Assembly: GCA_030826265.1 (NCBI GenBank)
Contig: JAPJOH010000038.1
Location: forward strand, 1 to 16,590
Source of the DNA: Collinsella aerofaciens
GTDB lineage: Bacteria > Actinomycetota > Coriobacteriia > Coriobacteriales > Coriobacteriaceae
Length of the DNA: 16,590 bases
Direction of reading: 5' to 3'
The notes beneath the pieces were generated by a model that was given only the letters and a program-made list of their open reading frames with translations, had not been told where the DNA came from and did no database searches. Made by a program: the position numbers and the translations under genes. Below, piece after piece: positions 6,974 through 14,360 of this stretch; within the stretch, counting starts at the first letter, position 1; every line of letters starts with the position of its first letter.

Positions 6974-7816
6974 ATGATTGTGTTTTCCGATATGGACGGA
7001 ACGCTGCTGACGAGCGATAAGCAGATGAGCGACGCCACCTGGGCAATGCTCGACGAACTCGCTCGACGTGGGATTGAGTTTGTGCCCTGCACGGGGCGCC
7101 CGCTGTCAGGCATCTTTGAGCCCATCCTCGCCCACCCCGCCGTACACTACGCGGTCTGCGCCAACGGCGCCAGCGTCTGGCAGCTCGACGAGGATACGCC
7201 CACCGACGCCTCGCGCGCCACGTGCATCTTGAGCCGTCCGCTCGACCGTGGCATTGCCCACCGCATCCATCGCATTGCCGCCGGCCACGATGTGACCTTC
7301 GATATCTTCGCGGATGGGCAGTGCTTCCTCCCCCGCTCGCTATACGGGCGTCTGGATGAGTTCTGTGGCGGCGACCCCCACATCGCGGCTTCGCTCAAGC
7401 GCACACGAACACCGATCGACATGGATATCGACAGCAAGATCGACGAGGTCGAGACGCTCGAACGCATCGCCATGTACTGGCACGACCCGGCCGATCGCGA
7501 CGCCATCGCAGCAGAGCTCGACACGCTCGGAGGCATTGAGGTCACGCGTTCGTACGCCATGAATATCGAGGTCATGGGTGAGGGCGCCACCAAGGGGACG
7601 GCCCTCACGTGGTTATGCGAGCACCTGGGCGAGCGTCTCGCCGACGCCTGGGCGTTCGGCGACAACATCAACGACATCCCCATGCTACAGGCAGCGGGCC
7701 ACGGCATGGCCATGATCAACGCCGAGCCCGAAGATCGCGAGGCCGCCGACGCCATCACCGAATACGACAACGACCACGACGGCGTCGCCCGCACCATCAT
7801 GGCCGCCCTCGCCTAG
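6974..7816 (+). CDS. Cof-type HAD-superfamily phosphatase (first copy)
   Basis: Predicted Mg-dependent phosphohydrolase of HAD subfamily IIB (Cof type), which removes phosphate from sugar phosphates, nucleotides or cofactors such as FMN or pyridoxal phosphate. Motif I is SDMDGTLL with nucleophile Asp6 and acid/base Asp8; motif II is Thr40 in VPCTGRP; motif III is Lys207 in EGATKGTAL; motif IV is GDNINDIPML with Asp230 and Asp234. A cap domain lies between about residues 80 and 190. Length (280) is normal. AGAAAGGG (6957-6964) precedes the ATG by nine bases. The gene follows a terminator, so it needs its own promoter, which I could not place. Its TAG stop abuts the repeat element that begins about 16 bases later. 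Substrate unknown. Confidence 0.92.
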   Translation: MIVFSDMDGTLLTSDKQMSDATWAMLDELARRGIEFVPCTGRPLSGIFEPILAHPAVHYAVCANGASVWQLDEDTPTDASRATCILSRPLDRGIAHRIHRIAAGHDVTFDIFADGQCFLPRSLYGRLDEFCGGDPHIAASLKRTRTPIDMDIDSKIDEVETLERIAMYWHDPADRDAIAAELDTLGGIEVTRSYAMNIEVMGEGATKGTALTWLCEHLGERLADAWAFGDNINDIPMLQAAGHGMAMINAEPEDREAADAITEYDNDHDGVARTIMAALA

Positions 7817-7832
7817 TCATTAATCAATCATT

Positions 7833-7932
7833 GGGGACATTCTTAAACGACTAGTCACTGGGGACACTCTTCGCAAAAAGCTGCAAGGACTGTCCCCCAC
7901 TGTCGGCAGAAAAGGAACGTCCCCATCTGCCG
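7833..7932. repeat. GGGGAC-type intergenic repeat, left copy
   Basis: The unit at 7833-7871 contains GGGGACATTCTT (7833-7844), AAACGACTAGTC (7845-7856) and GGGGACACTCTT (7860-7871). It matches the reverse complement of 8892-8930 at 35 of 39 positions. Two more GGGGAC motifs follow in opposite orientation (ending near 7897 and 7924). GGGGACA (7860-7866) pairs with TGTCCCC (7891-7897), with inner CTT/AAG and GCA/TGC pairs, and CGGCAG (7904-7909) pairs with CTGCCG (7927-7932). Clustered, alternately oriented palindromic motifs like these resemble REP/BIME elements, which in other genomes depend on a Y1 (RAYT) transposase; none is encoded here. The element fills the gap between two convergent HAD genes. 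Confidence 0.8.
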
Positions 7933-7934
7933 GA

Positions 7935-8729
7935 TTAGGAGAGACTCTCCAGCACGCGACGGAGCTCATGCTGAACGGCGTGGTCGCGGTTGCAGCCTAC
8001 GACGCGATCGGCCACCGCCTTGAGCGCGGGGCGCGCATTTTCCATCGCGCAGCCCGTGCCGACAAAGCGAATGATCTCGTAGTCGTTCATCGAGTCGCCA
8101 AACGCCATGACCTCGTCGCGTTCGACGCCATAGTGCTCCATGAGCTGCTCGATTCCCGAGGCCTTCGACACACCAGGCTGCATGGCATCGATCCATGCGT
8201 TTCCAGAAGGCGCAAAGGTAAAAAGCTGGCCAAGCTCGCGCTGCAGTACGTAGGCACTGTCCATAACGGCACAGTCATCGCAAAAGATACTCGCCTTGAT
8301 GATATTTACGCTGGGATCGGGCAGCTCCCAAATGCGCTCGGCATTGGGAAGGTCCTTATCGACCTCACGCACGAACTTGCACTCGTCATCGAGCAAGAAG
8401 GACTTGGTTCGGTCAAAGAGCGCAAGATGCAGATTGGGAAACGTCCTGACGGCTTGGGCGAGCCTTCGAATCGCCAGGTGCGAATACACCTCACGGTCTA
8501 CCATCTTACCGTCGGCGTAGACTTGGGCGCCGTTAGCGGCAACAAAGTCCATCTTGTCGCGAACGGGCGCAAAGAACTCACACAGGCGATCGTAGCGACG
8601 ACCTGACGATGCGGCGAAATGCACGCCATGCTCGTGTAGCGCCAGAATCAATTCGTAGGTCTCGGGAGGCACCTGGCCGTTTTCGTCAAGCAGTGTGCCG
8701 TCCATATCGGATGCAATCAGTTTAAACAT
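7935..8729 (-). CDS. Cof-type HAD-superfamily phosphatase (second copy)
   Basis: Second Cof-type (subfamily IIB) HAD phosphatase, 264 residues, distinct in sequence from the one at 6974-7816. Motif I is SDMDGTLL with Asp8 and Asp10; motif II lies in AASSGRRYD (Ser41/Ser42); motif III is Lys189 in GVSKASGIEQL; motif IV is AFGDSMNDYEII with Asp212 and Asp216. The cap domain (about 80-185) is acidic and has two nearby Cys (150, 153). The ATG at 8729 is preceded by GAAGGGAG at suitable spacing, but that site lies inside a long hairpin, so expression is probably controlled by RNA structure. The gene with its leader is bracketed by inverted copies of the GGGGAC repeat. Substrate unknown. Confidence 0.92.
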   Translation of the reverse strand: MFKLIASDMDGTLLDENGQVPPETYELILALHEHGVHFAASSGRRYDRLCEFFAPVRDKMDFVAANGAQVYADGKMVDREVYSHLAIRRLAQAVRTFPNLHLALFDRTKSFLLDDECKFVREVDKDLPNAERIWELPDPSVNIIKASIFCDDCAVMDSAYVLQRELGQLFTFAPSGNAWIDAMQPGVSKASGIEQLMEHYGVERDEVMAFGDSMNDYEIIRFVGTGCAMENARPALKAVADRVVGCNRDHAVQHELRRVLESLS

Positions 8730-8734
8730 AGAAA

Positions 8735-8796
8735 AGCTCCCTTCGGGCTTGTTGGAATCGAACGTGTATCCGATTCCAACGTACCCAAAGGGAGCT
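8735..8796 (-). promoter_or_regulatory. Leader hairpin burying the ribosome-binding site of the second HAD gene
   Basis: Read on the minus strand, AGCTCCCTTTGGG (8796-8784) pairs with CCCGAAGGGAGCT (8747-8735), with one G-T wobble. After a symmetric 4-by-4 internal loop, TTGGAATCG (8779-8771) pairs perfectly with CGATTCCAA (8760-8752) around a 10-base loop. That is 22 pairs, followed by TTTTC and then the ATG at 8729. The AAGGGAG ribosome-binding site (8743-8737) is wholly in the stem. It could block translation until unfolded, act as a weak terminator, or, as DNA, be an operator (9-bp arms, 10-base spacer). Confidence 0.7.
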
Positions 8797-8799
8797 CAA

Positions 8800-8828
8800 A
8801 TAAGACTCCGCGGGCGCAAACGTTTCAA
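8800..8828 (-). promoter_or_regulatory. Promoter of the second HAD gene
   Basis: Minus-strand -35 TTGAAA (8828-8823; five of six consensus bases), 17-base spacer, -10 TCTTAT (8805-8800; four of six). Transcription would start near 8793, at the foot of the leader hairpin, giving a leader of about 64 bases that is almost all hairpin. Confidence 0.6.
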
Positions 8829-8864
8829 GGACCTGGCAAATAGCTCACACATGCCAGAGGTCCT
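8828..8864. repeat. Inverted repeat between ade and the second HAD gene
   Basis: AGGACCTGGCA (8828-8838) pairs with TGCCAGAGGTCCT (8852-8864) over 11 bp with a two-base bulge and a 13-base loop. It lies 72 bases past the ade stop and touches the -35 of the HAD promoter. It may help end ade transcription, but no T run follows. Confidence 0.5.
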
Positions 8865-8891
8865 ACGGTCGCGGCGTCAGGCAGCCCGCCA

Positions 8892-8930
8892 AAGAGTGTC
8901 CCCGACGACTAGTCGTTTAAGAACGTCCCC
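8892..8930. repeat. GGGGAC-type intergenic repeat, right copy (inverted)
   Basis: Reverse complement of the element at 7833-7871 with four mismatches in 39 bases: AAGAGTGTCCCC (8892-8903), GACTAGTCGTTT, AAGAACGTCCCC (8919-8930). A second GACTAGTC follows at 8934-8941 and contains the ade stop codon. The two copies lie 1,020 bases apart, on either side of the second HAD gene and its leader. Confidence 0.85.
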
Positions 8931-8935
8931 GATGA

Positions 8936-10756
8936 CTAGTCGGCATAGGTGAAGGTTGTAACGTCGAACATGCCCTCGGGGCGGATGCGGAGCGTCGGGA
9001 TGACCGGCAGGGGCAGGAAGATAATGCCCATGATGGGGTCGAGCGGCGGCTCAATACCCATGGCGCGCGCCTTGACCATAAAGTCGTCGTGCTGCGCGGC
9101 AACGTCCTCGGCCGTGCCCTCGCTCATAAGGCCACCGAGCGCCAGCGGAATGCGCGCCACGACCTCGCCGTTGCGCACCAGCACGTGGCCGCCCTGGCCC
9201 ACGGCCTCGACGGCAGCCATCATATCCGCCGCATTGTCGCCCACCACGCACACGTTGTGCGAGTCGTGGCCGATCGTGGAGGCAATGGCACCACCGGTGA
9301 TGGTGAAACCGCGCACCCAGCCGCGACCGATATGCTTGCCGACCAGGCCCAGGCCAGCGGGGCCGTCGCCATCGGCGCCCTCGGCCTGCAGCGACACGCC
9401 GCGGCCGTGACGCTCGATCAGCATAATGCGGCGCAGACCCTCGGCACTCTCGGGGCGAGCCACGCCCGTGATGGCCTTACCCGGCACCACGTCGATCACG
9501 GCCTCGCCCGGCTTAAAGGCATAGTCGAATACGTCGAGCGAAAGCTTCGGCAGCTTAACGGAGGCGCGCAGCTCATCGGCAAGGGCTGCAACCTCGGCCA
9601 TCTCGGGTGCAATCTCGCCCACAAAGGTGCCATCCTGCGCCACCAGGGCACCGGCGGCATAAACACGATGCGGAGCCTTGGCAAACGTCAGGTCATCGAG
9701 CAGCAGCAGGTCGGCGTGTTTGCCCGGGGCGATTGCGCCGCGGAGCTCGTGCGGGTCGCGGCAGCCGTGGTCCAGGCCAAATGCCTCAGCCGTGGAAAGG
9801 GACGCCATGGAGATAGCGACCACCGGGTCGACGCCGGCCTCGATGGCCACGCGGCAGGCGTTGTCGATCATGCCGGTCGAAAGCGCGTCGGAGGGAGCGC
9901 GGTCGTCGGTCGCAAAGCAGCAGCGGCGGGCGCGGGCGGGGTTTTCCAGCAGCATCGGGGACAAATTGGCCAGATCGTGGCTGCACGTGCCCTCACGCAG
10001 CATCACATACATGCCGCGGGACAGTTTATCGAGCGCCTCCTCGGGAATCGTCGACTCGTGGTCGGCGATAATACCCGCCGCGGCATAGGCGTTGAGGTCC
10101 TTGCCGGCAACGAGCGGCGCGTGGCCGTCAACCTGCTTGGACGGCGTCTGGTTGGCAGCATCGATGCGAGCGCAGGTCTCGGGGTCGGCCATAAAGACGC
10201 CCGGCAGGTTCATCATTTCGCCCAGACCAAAGACATCGCCTGGATGCTCGGCAAAAAACGCCTGCATATCGGCAGCAGAAATAACGGCACCGGCCTGCTC
10301 GTCGGGCAGCGCGGGCACGCACGAAGGCATCATGTATTTGATGGAGATGGGTGCGCGGCGGCCGTCCTCAATCATAAAGCGCAAGCCATCGAGACCGGCA
10401 ACATTAGCAATCTCGTGGCTGTCGGCAATGGCGGTGGTAGTACCGCGCGTCGCGGCCATGCGAGCATACTCGGCGGGACGGATGTTCGAAGACTCGATAT
10501 GCAGATGCCCGTCAATAAAACCGGGAGCGAGATAGCGACCCTGGCAGTCGATAACCTCGGCAGCCTCGTAGGTACCGGAGGCATCGTCGCGACCGTTGTA
10601 GAGCACGCCGACGATCACACCGTCCTTGACGGCAACGCTACCGGGCGCCACACGCTGGCCATACACGTCGACGATCTGCGCATTGGTAAACAGCGTGTCG
10701 ACGGGCACGCGCCCCTCGGCAGCATCGATCACAGACCTCATGACCTCAACGGACAT
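8936..10756 (-). CDS. ade: Adenine deaminase
   Basis: Hydrolyses adenine to hypoxanthine and ammonia in purine salvage; cytoplasmic metal enzyme of the amidohydrolase superfamily. The 606-residue product is near the family size (about 580-600). Hallmarks in order: GFIDGHLHIESS (79-90, metal ligands), GTTTAIADSHEIANVAG (105-121), Glu180 in LGEMMNLPGV, DGHAP (210-214), DHES (232-235), FATDDRAPSD (281-290), then the C-terminal domain with GGAIASTIGHDSHN (488-501) and the LPLPVIPTLRIRPEG end. The frame stays open to 10900, but the ATG at 10756 is the real start: AAAGGAG (10768-10762) is five bases upstream, the family N-terminus fits, and the upstream codons cross a terminator hairpin. It has its own promoter and an attenuator-like leader. 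The stop lies inside a GACTAGTC repeat. Confidence 0.95.
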   Translation of the reverse strand: MSVEVMRSVIDAAEGRVPVDTLFTNAQIVDVYGQRVAPGSVAVKDGVIVGVLYNGRDDASGTYEAAEVIDCQGRYLAPGFIDGHLHIESSNIRPAEYARMAATRGTTTAIADSHEIANVAGLDGLRFMIEDGRRAPISIKYMMPSCVPALPDEQAGAVISAADMQAFFAEHPGDVFGLGEMMNLPGVFMADPETCARIDAANQTPSKQVDGHAPLVAGKDLNAYAAAGIIADHESTIPEEALDKLSRGMYVMLREGTCSHDLANLSPMLLENPARARRCCFATDDRAPSDALSTGMIDNACRVAIEAGVDPVVAISMASLSTAEAFGLDHGCRDPHELRGAIAPGKHADLLLLDDLTFAKAPHRVYAAGALVAQDGTFVGEIAPEMAEVAALADELRASVKLPKLSLDVFDYAFKPGEAVIDVVPGKAITGVARPESAEGLRRIMLIERHGRGVSLQAEGADGDGPAGLGLVGKHIGRGWVRGFTITGGAIASTIGHDSHNVCVVGDNAADMMAAVEAVGQGGHVLVRNGEVVARIPLALGGLMSEGTAEDVAAQHDDFMVKARAMGIEPPLDPIMGIIFLPLPVIPTLRIRPEGMFDVTTFTYAD

Positions 10757-10776
10757 ACATACTCCTTTAACCGTAG

Positions 10777-10812
10777 AAAAAAGCTGCGGAGCGGACGAGC
10801 CTTCACCGCAGC
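10777..10812 (-). terminator. Attenuator-like intrinsic terminator in the ade leader
   Basis: On the minus strand GCTGCGG (10812-10806) pairs perfectly with CCGCAGC (10789-10783) across a 16-base loop, followed by six T (10782-10777). It lies downstream of the ade promoter and about nine bases upstream of the ade ribosome-binding site, so as written it would stop most ade transcripts. No known purine riboswitch core is recognisable. It could instead be a second terminator for tyrS read-through. Confidence 0.75.
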
Positions 10813-10824
10813 AAGCCAATAGCC

Positions 10825-10852
10825 ATTGTATGCCCAAACGATGGGTCAACAA
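10825..10852 (-). promoter_or_regulatory. Candidate ade promoter
   Basis: Minus-strand -35 TTGTTG (10852-10847; three of six consensus bases), 16-base spacer, -10 TACAAT (10830-10825; five of six). The start site would be near 10818, six bases before the leader terminator hairpin. Confidence 0.5.
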
Positions 10853-10915
10853 TACGCCTCTCCGCTTAACGGCACCGCCAAATGATCCCTCCGTCCCCAT
10901 GGGATCGTCGTAACC

Positions 10916-10949
10916 AAAAAGGCCGCAGTCGGGATTCCCGGCTGCGGCC
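10916..10949 (-). terminator. Intrinsic terminator of tyrS
   Basis: On the minus strand GGCCGCAG (10949-10942) pairs with CTGCGGCC (10928-10921), and the inner CGGGA/TCCCG extends the helix. Five T follow at 10920-10916. It lies 30 bases past the tyrS stop. Confidence 0.92.
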
Positions 10950-10978
10950 TTATTGCACTTGTGAGGTCAACTCGCTCG

Positions 10979-12190
10979 TTAGACCAACTTGAAGCCCTTG
11001 CGCTTGCCTACGGAGAGGGTGTCGCCCAGTTTGAGGGCGCTGGGATCGATGTTGTAGCTCTTGGGAGCCACGGCCTTGCCGTTGATCTTGACGCCACCGC
11101 CGTCGATATCGCGACGAGCCTGGCCGGCGCTCGCCGAAAGGCCCAAGTCCTTGAGCAGGCCGGCGAGGTAGATCTGGCCCTCGTCGTTGACGGTCAGCTC
11201 GACATGCTTCTCGGGGAAGTCGGCAAGCTGGCCCTCCTTGAACACGCGGTCGAACTCGGCCTGAGCCTCGTCTCCGGCGCCGGCGCCGTGGTAGGTGTCG
11301 CACAGGTCGCGGCCCAGAGCGCGCTTGAGCTCGTAGGGGTCGGCAGAACCATCGGCCAGGGCGGCGTCGATCTTGTCGACCTCGGCCGGGGTGAGCGAGC
11401 TGGCCAGACGATAGTACTTGCCGATCATCTCGTCGGGGATGGACATGGTCTTGCCGAACATATCCTTGGGAGCGTCGGTCAGGCCGATGTAGTTGCCATA
11501 GGACTTGGACATCTTGCGCACGCCATCGGTGCCCTCGAGCAGCGGCATGGTGAGCGCGATCTGCGGCTCCATGCCCATCTTCTCCATGAGCTCACGGCCA
11601 GCGAGCAGGTTGAAGAGCTGATCGGTGCCGCCCATCTCGACGTCGGCCTTGATCTGCACGGAGTCGAAAGCCTGCATCACGGGATACAGGAACTCATGCA
11701 GGGCGATCGGCGTCTGAGACTGGTAGCGCTTGGTAAAGTCGTCGCGCTCGAGGATGCGGGCGACGGTGAACTTGGAGCACACCTGCAGCAGACCGGCCAG
11801 ATCCATCGAAAGGATCCAGTCACCGTTGTGCACGATGGTGGTCTTCTCGGGATCCAGGATCTTCATGGCCTGGCTCACGTAGGTCTCGGCATTGGCCTCG
11901 ATCTGCTCCTGCGAAAGCTGCGGACGGGTGGAATTCTTGCCCGAAGGGTCGCCAATCAACGCGGTACCGTTGCCGATGATGAGGGTGACGTTGTGGCCCA
12001 GGTCCTGGAACTGACGCATCTTGCGCAGCGGCACGGCGTGGCCCAGGTGCAGGTCGGGGCTGGTGGGGTCGACGCCGAGCTTGATGTTGAGGGGCTCGCC
12101 CTTCTCAAGCTTCTTGCGAAGGTCGGCCTCGGGAACGATCTGCGCGGCGCCCGAGGTGATGATACGCATTTGCTCGTCAACAGACAGCAT
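10979..12190 (-). CDS. tyrS: Tyrosyl-tRNA synthetase, TyrZ type
   Basis: Class I aminoacyl-tRNA synthetase that charges tRNA-Tyr; 403 residues, normal length. The ATP-binding signatures are HLGH at 48-51 and KMSKS at 226-230. The tyrosine pocket is marked by DVEMGGTDQLFNLL (183-196), and LIIGNGTALIGDPSGK (70-85) is typical of the TyrZ lineage rather than the E. coli TyrS type. A C-terminal S4 RNA-binding domain spans about 338-400. AAAGGAGGA precedes the ATG by about seven bases, a very strong ribosome-binding site. The U32 gene ends 96 bases upstream on the same strand, so the two may be cotranscribed. A terminator follows. Confidence 0.96.
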   Translation of the reverse strand: MLSVDEQMRIITSGAAQIVPEADLRKKLEKGEPLNIKLGVDPTSPDLHLGHAVPLRKMRQFQDLGHNVTLIIGNGTALIGDPSGKNSTRPQLSQEQIEANAETYVSQAMKILDPEKTTIVHNGDWILSMDLAGLLQVCSKFTVARILERDDFTKRYQSQTPIALHEFLYPVMQAFDSVQIKADVEMGGTDQLFNLLAGRELMEKMGMEPQIALTMPLLEGTDGVRKMSKSYGNYIGLTDAPKDMFGKTMSIPDEMIGKYYRLASSLTPAEVDKIDAALADGSADPYELKRALGRDLCDTYHGAGAGDEAQAEFDRVFKEGQLADFPEKHVELTVNDEGQIYLAGLLKDLGLSASAGQARRDIDGGGVKINGKAVAPKSYNIDPSALKLGDTLSVGKRKGFKLV

Positions 12191-12211
12191 TGGGTATCCT
12201 CCTTTTGCTAT

Positions 12212-12238
12212 AGCACCCTCGCCGAAAACGGCGGTGCT
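12212..12238 (-). promoter_or_regulatory. Leader hairpin upstream of tyrS
   Basis: On the minus strand AGCACC (12238-12233) pairs with GGTGCT (12217-12212) and GCCG with CGGC around a TTTT loop, with a three-base bulge. It sits about eight bases before the tyrS ribosome-binding site. No T-box consensus (AGGGTGGNACCGCG) is present. Confidence 0.45.
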
Positions 12239-12286
12239 GGAAGTCCATAAACTCTCTTATGATAACAAACTGACGCAACGCAGCAC

Positions 12287-14245
12287 CTACGACAGGAAAA
12301 TCCTCGTCCTGCCGCATGCGTCAATGGCAACTGGCAGACGTGTACCGTCACGCTCGACCAGATAGCGTACCTGCCGACGACGCAAGCAGTCGCGGCAACG
12401 AACCTGTCCCGTCGCATCGGTGGCGCAGACGCCCTCGGCGGTCAGCAGGCAGTGCTCGCACACCATAAGCTCGGGACGGTCGGCGTCGACCGGACCCAAG
12501 ACGCCGGGTTCAGCGGCCAGTTCGGCAATACGCTCCGCATCATTGCCGAGCAACTCCGCCGGCAAGCACACCCGCCCCGCACCGAGTCCGCGCAGCCAGG
12601 TAAGCGTGGCCCGATTCGCGCAGAACACCGGCGCCGCCACGTCAAACGTCACGCCCAGCTCGCGAGCGATCACCACCTGTCCCAGGTTGCGGCAGACGAC
12701 GCGCCCGGCACGCTGTATCAGTGAGCGGGTCCAGTCAGCGTCACCCGTGCGGCACACCTCGTCAAGCACCACAACGGCGTCGGACAAATCAAGTTCTCCG
12801 CGCGGGTCGGCATCCATCAGCTGCCAAGCAAAAACCATGCGAGTGGGAACCGCGCACTCCACCAACTCCGTGGACGCACCGCCATCCACCGCAACGTCCT
12901 CAAAGGGCAGCACCTCAACGGCACGCGCAACGGGCGCAATCGCATCCGCCTCGGCCCGCATGCGCTCCAACACCGCCGCCGTCTGATCCAACACGCCGGC
13001 GCTGCGAATCAGGTACACCTCGCAGCCCGTGTCAACCTTACGCTTGCAATGCACGACGACGCGCTCCCCCGCTGCGGCATCCACCGGACAGGGCACCTGC
13101 GGCCAGCGCTTGGGCACATCGGGACGCGCGTCGGCACCCGGATAAAACCGGATCTCGAGCGTGTCACCCGCCGCCACGGCGGCGTCGAGCTCAACGGTCA
13201 CCTCTTCGTGGCCCACAGCGACCAAGCGCCCCACGCGCACGCCCTGGTTAATCGCACGCTCAAAGCTCATCAGCTCGGCACCCGAACGCCCTCGCAGGTA
13301 CGCATCGGTAAACCCACGGTTAAACGACCTTCCCAGCTCGCGCTCAAGCTCTTCCACGGCACCGGGGTCCCACGCGCCGTCGTACAGCATATCGAGTGCC
13401 CGGCGCCACACCCGCACCACGTTGAATACGTAATCGGGGTTCTTCATGCGCCCCTCGATCTTGAGCGACGCCACGCCGGCATCTACAAGCTCGGGCAGAT
13501 GTGCAATACCCAGATAGTCGCGCGGGCACAGCAGGCGATCTCCCTCGACGGCGACAACGCTCTGCCCCGCCTCGTCCACCAGGTCGTACGCCAGACGGCA
13601 CGGCTGCGTGCAGTCGCCGCGCATCGCCGAGCGCCCACGCCGCAGGGCCGAGAACTCGCACGCCCCCGAATAGCCGATGCAAATCGCACCGTGGCAGAAT
13701 ACCTCGATGGGCACGCCCGTGGCACATAGCGCCGCAATCTCGTCGACCGTCAGCTCGCGTGCCGTCGTCACGCGCTCGACCCCCAGCTCATCGGCGGCAA
13801 GTCGCACGGCGCCTTCGCTATGAACGCCCGCCTGCGTGGACAGGTGAATCTCGACCCCGGGAATCGCCGCGCGCAGCGCGCAGGCCAGCCCGGCATCGGC
13901 GACAATCAGAGCATCGGCGCCCAGCTCCAGTGCATGAGCTCCCAACGCCACCGCGTCGGACAACTCATCGTCAAACACGAACACGTTGAGCGTCACGTAC
14001 ACACGCACGCCATGGGCATGCGCCACGGCGCAGCCGCGCGCAAACTCGTCGTCGGTAAAACCGTGCGCACTCACACGGGCGTTAAAGCCGCCCAACCCCG
14101 CATAGATGGCATCGGCGCCCGCGGCGATGGCCGCAAACATCTGGTCGAGCCCGCCCGCCGGCGCCAGCAGCTCGGGCAGCGCCGCACCGGCAGCATCCAA
14201 TCCAGTCTTGTGTTGTCCGCTCGGCCCCATCGCCCGAATCGCCAT
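12287..14245 (-). CDS. U32 family protein, RlhA-like (probable RNA hydroxylation)
   Basis: Member of the U32 'peptidase' family; characterised relatives RlhA and TrhP hydroxylate rRNA or tRNA rather than cut proteins. The barrel starts with ELLAPAGGLDQMFAAIAAG (25-43) and DAIYAGLGGFNAR. The family signature follows: CHGAICIGYSGACEFS (184-199), then RGDCTQPCR (209-217), whose cysteines 189, 196, 212 and 216 are likely Fe-S ligands, with Cys240 nearby. A second cysteine cluster (596, 599, 607, 617, 620) closes the protein, ending with the usual DG-x-RLPV-x(4)-C element. Length is 652, close to E. coli RlhA (653). An upstream in-frame ATG (14272) exists, but AAGGAG seven bases before 14245 favours that start. 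The gene precedes tyrS, a translation context that fits RNA modification. The exact RNA target is not known. Confidence 0.85.
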   Translation of the reverse strand: MAIRAMGPSGQHKTGLDAAGAALPELLAPAGGLDQMFAAIAAGADAIYAGLGGFNARVSAHGFTDDEFARGCAVAHAHGVRVYVTLNVFVFDDELSDAVALGAHALELGADALIVADAGLACALRAAIPGVEIHLSTQAGVHSEGAVRLAADELGVERVTTARELTVDEIAALCATGVPIEVFCHGAICIGYSGACEFSALRRGRSAMRGDCTQPCRLAYDLVDEAGQSVVAVEGDRLLCPRDYLGIAHLPELVDAGVASLKIEGRMKNPDYVFNVVRVWRRALDMLYDGAWDPGAVEELERELGRSFNRGFTDAYLRGRSGAELMSFERAINQGVRVGRLVAVGHEEVTVELDAAVAAGDTLEIRFYPGADARPDVPKRWPQVPCPVDAAAGERVVVHCKRKVDTGCEVYLIRSAGVLDQTAAVLERMRAEADAIAPVARAVEVLPFEDVAVDGGASTELVECAVPTRMVFAWQLMDADPRGELDLSDAVVVLDEVCRTGDADWTRSLIQRAGRVVCRNLGQVVIARELGVTFDVAAPVFCANRATLTWLRGLGAGRVCLPAELLGNDAERIAELAAEPGVLGPVDADRPELMVCEHCLLTAEGVCATDATGQVRCRDCLRRRQVRYLVERDGTRLPVAIDACGRTRIFLS

Positions 14246-14360
14246 CGGCAAACTCCTTACCAAGGTATGCATTCACTCTGAAAAATGCCGTCTTCCAGCA
14301 TACACGAGGCCTCGCGCGCCCCGTTTGGTTTATCGTGTAATAACTTATGTCCATCCTGCC

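Noticed and set aside
7833..7932. CRISPR array suggested by repeated GGGGAC motifs.
   Set aside because: Motifs alternate in orientation, are short and irregularly spaced, and no cas genes are present.
10757..10818. Purine riboswitch in the ade leader.
   Set aside because: The leader is only about 60 bases and lacks the three-way junction and conserved loop bases of that class.
9089..10822. Long plus-strand open frame opposite ade.
   Set aside because: His/Gly/Ala-rich shadow product with no family features; ade on the other strand is unmistakable.
10757..10900. Upstream extension of ade to an ATG at 10900.
   Set aside because: It would cross the promoter and leader terminator, lacks a ribosome-binding site, and does not resemble the family N-terminus.
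10961..12250. Long plus-strand open frame opposite tyrS.
   Set aside because: Leu/Gly/Val-rich shadow product; tyrS has HLGH, KMSKS and an S4 domain.
12191..12286. T-box upstream of tyrS.
   Set aside because: No AGGGTGGNACCGCG-like sequence or specifier stem within the 96 bases.
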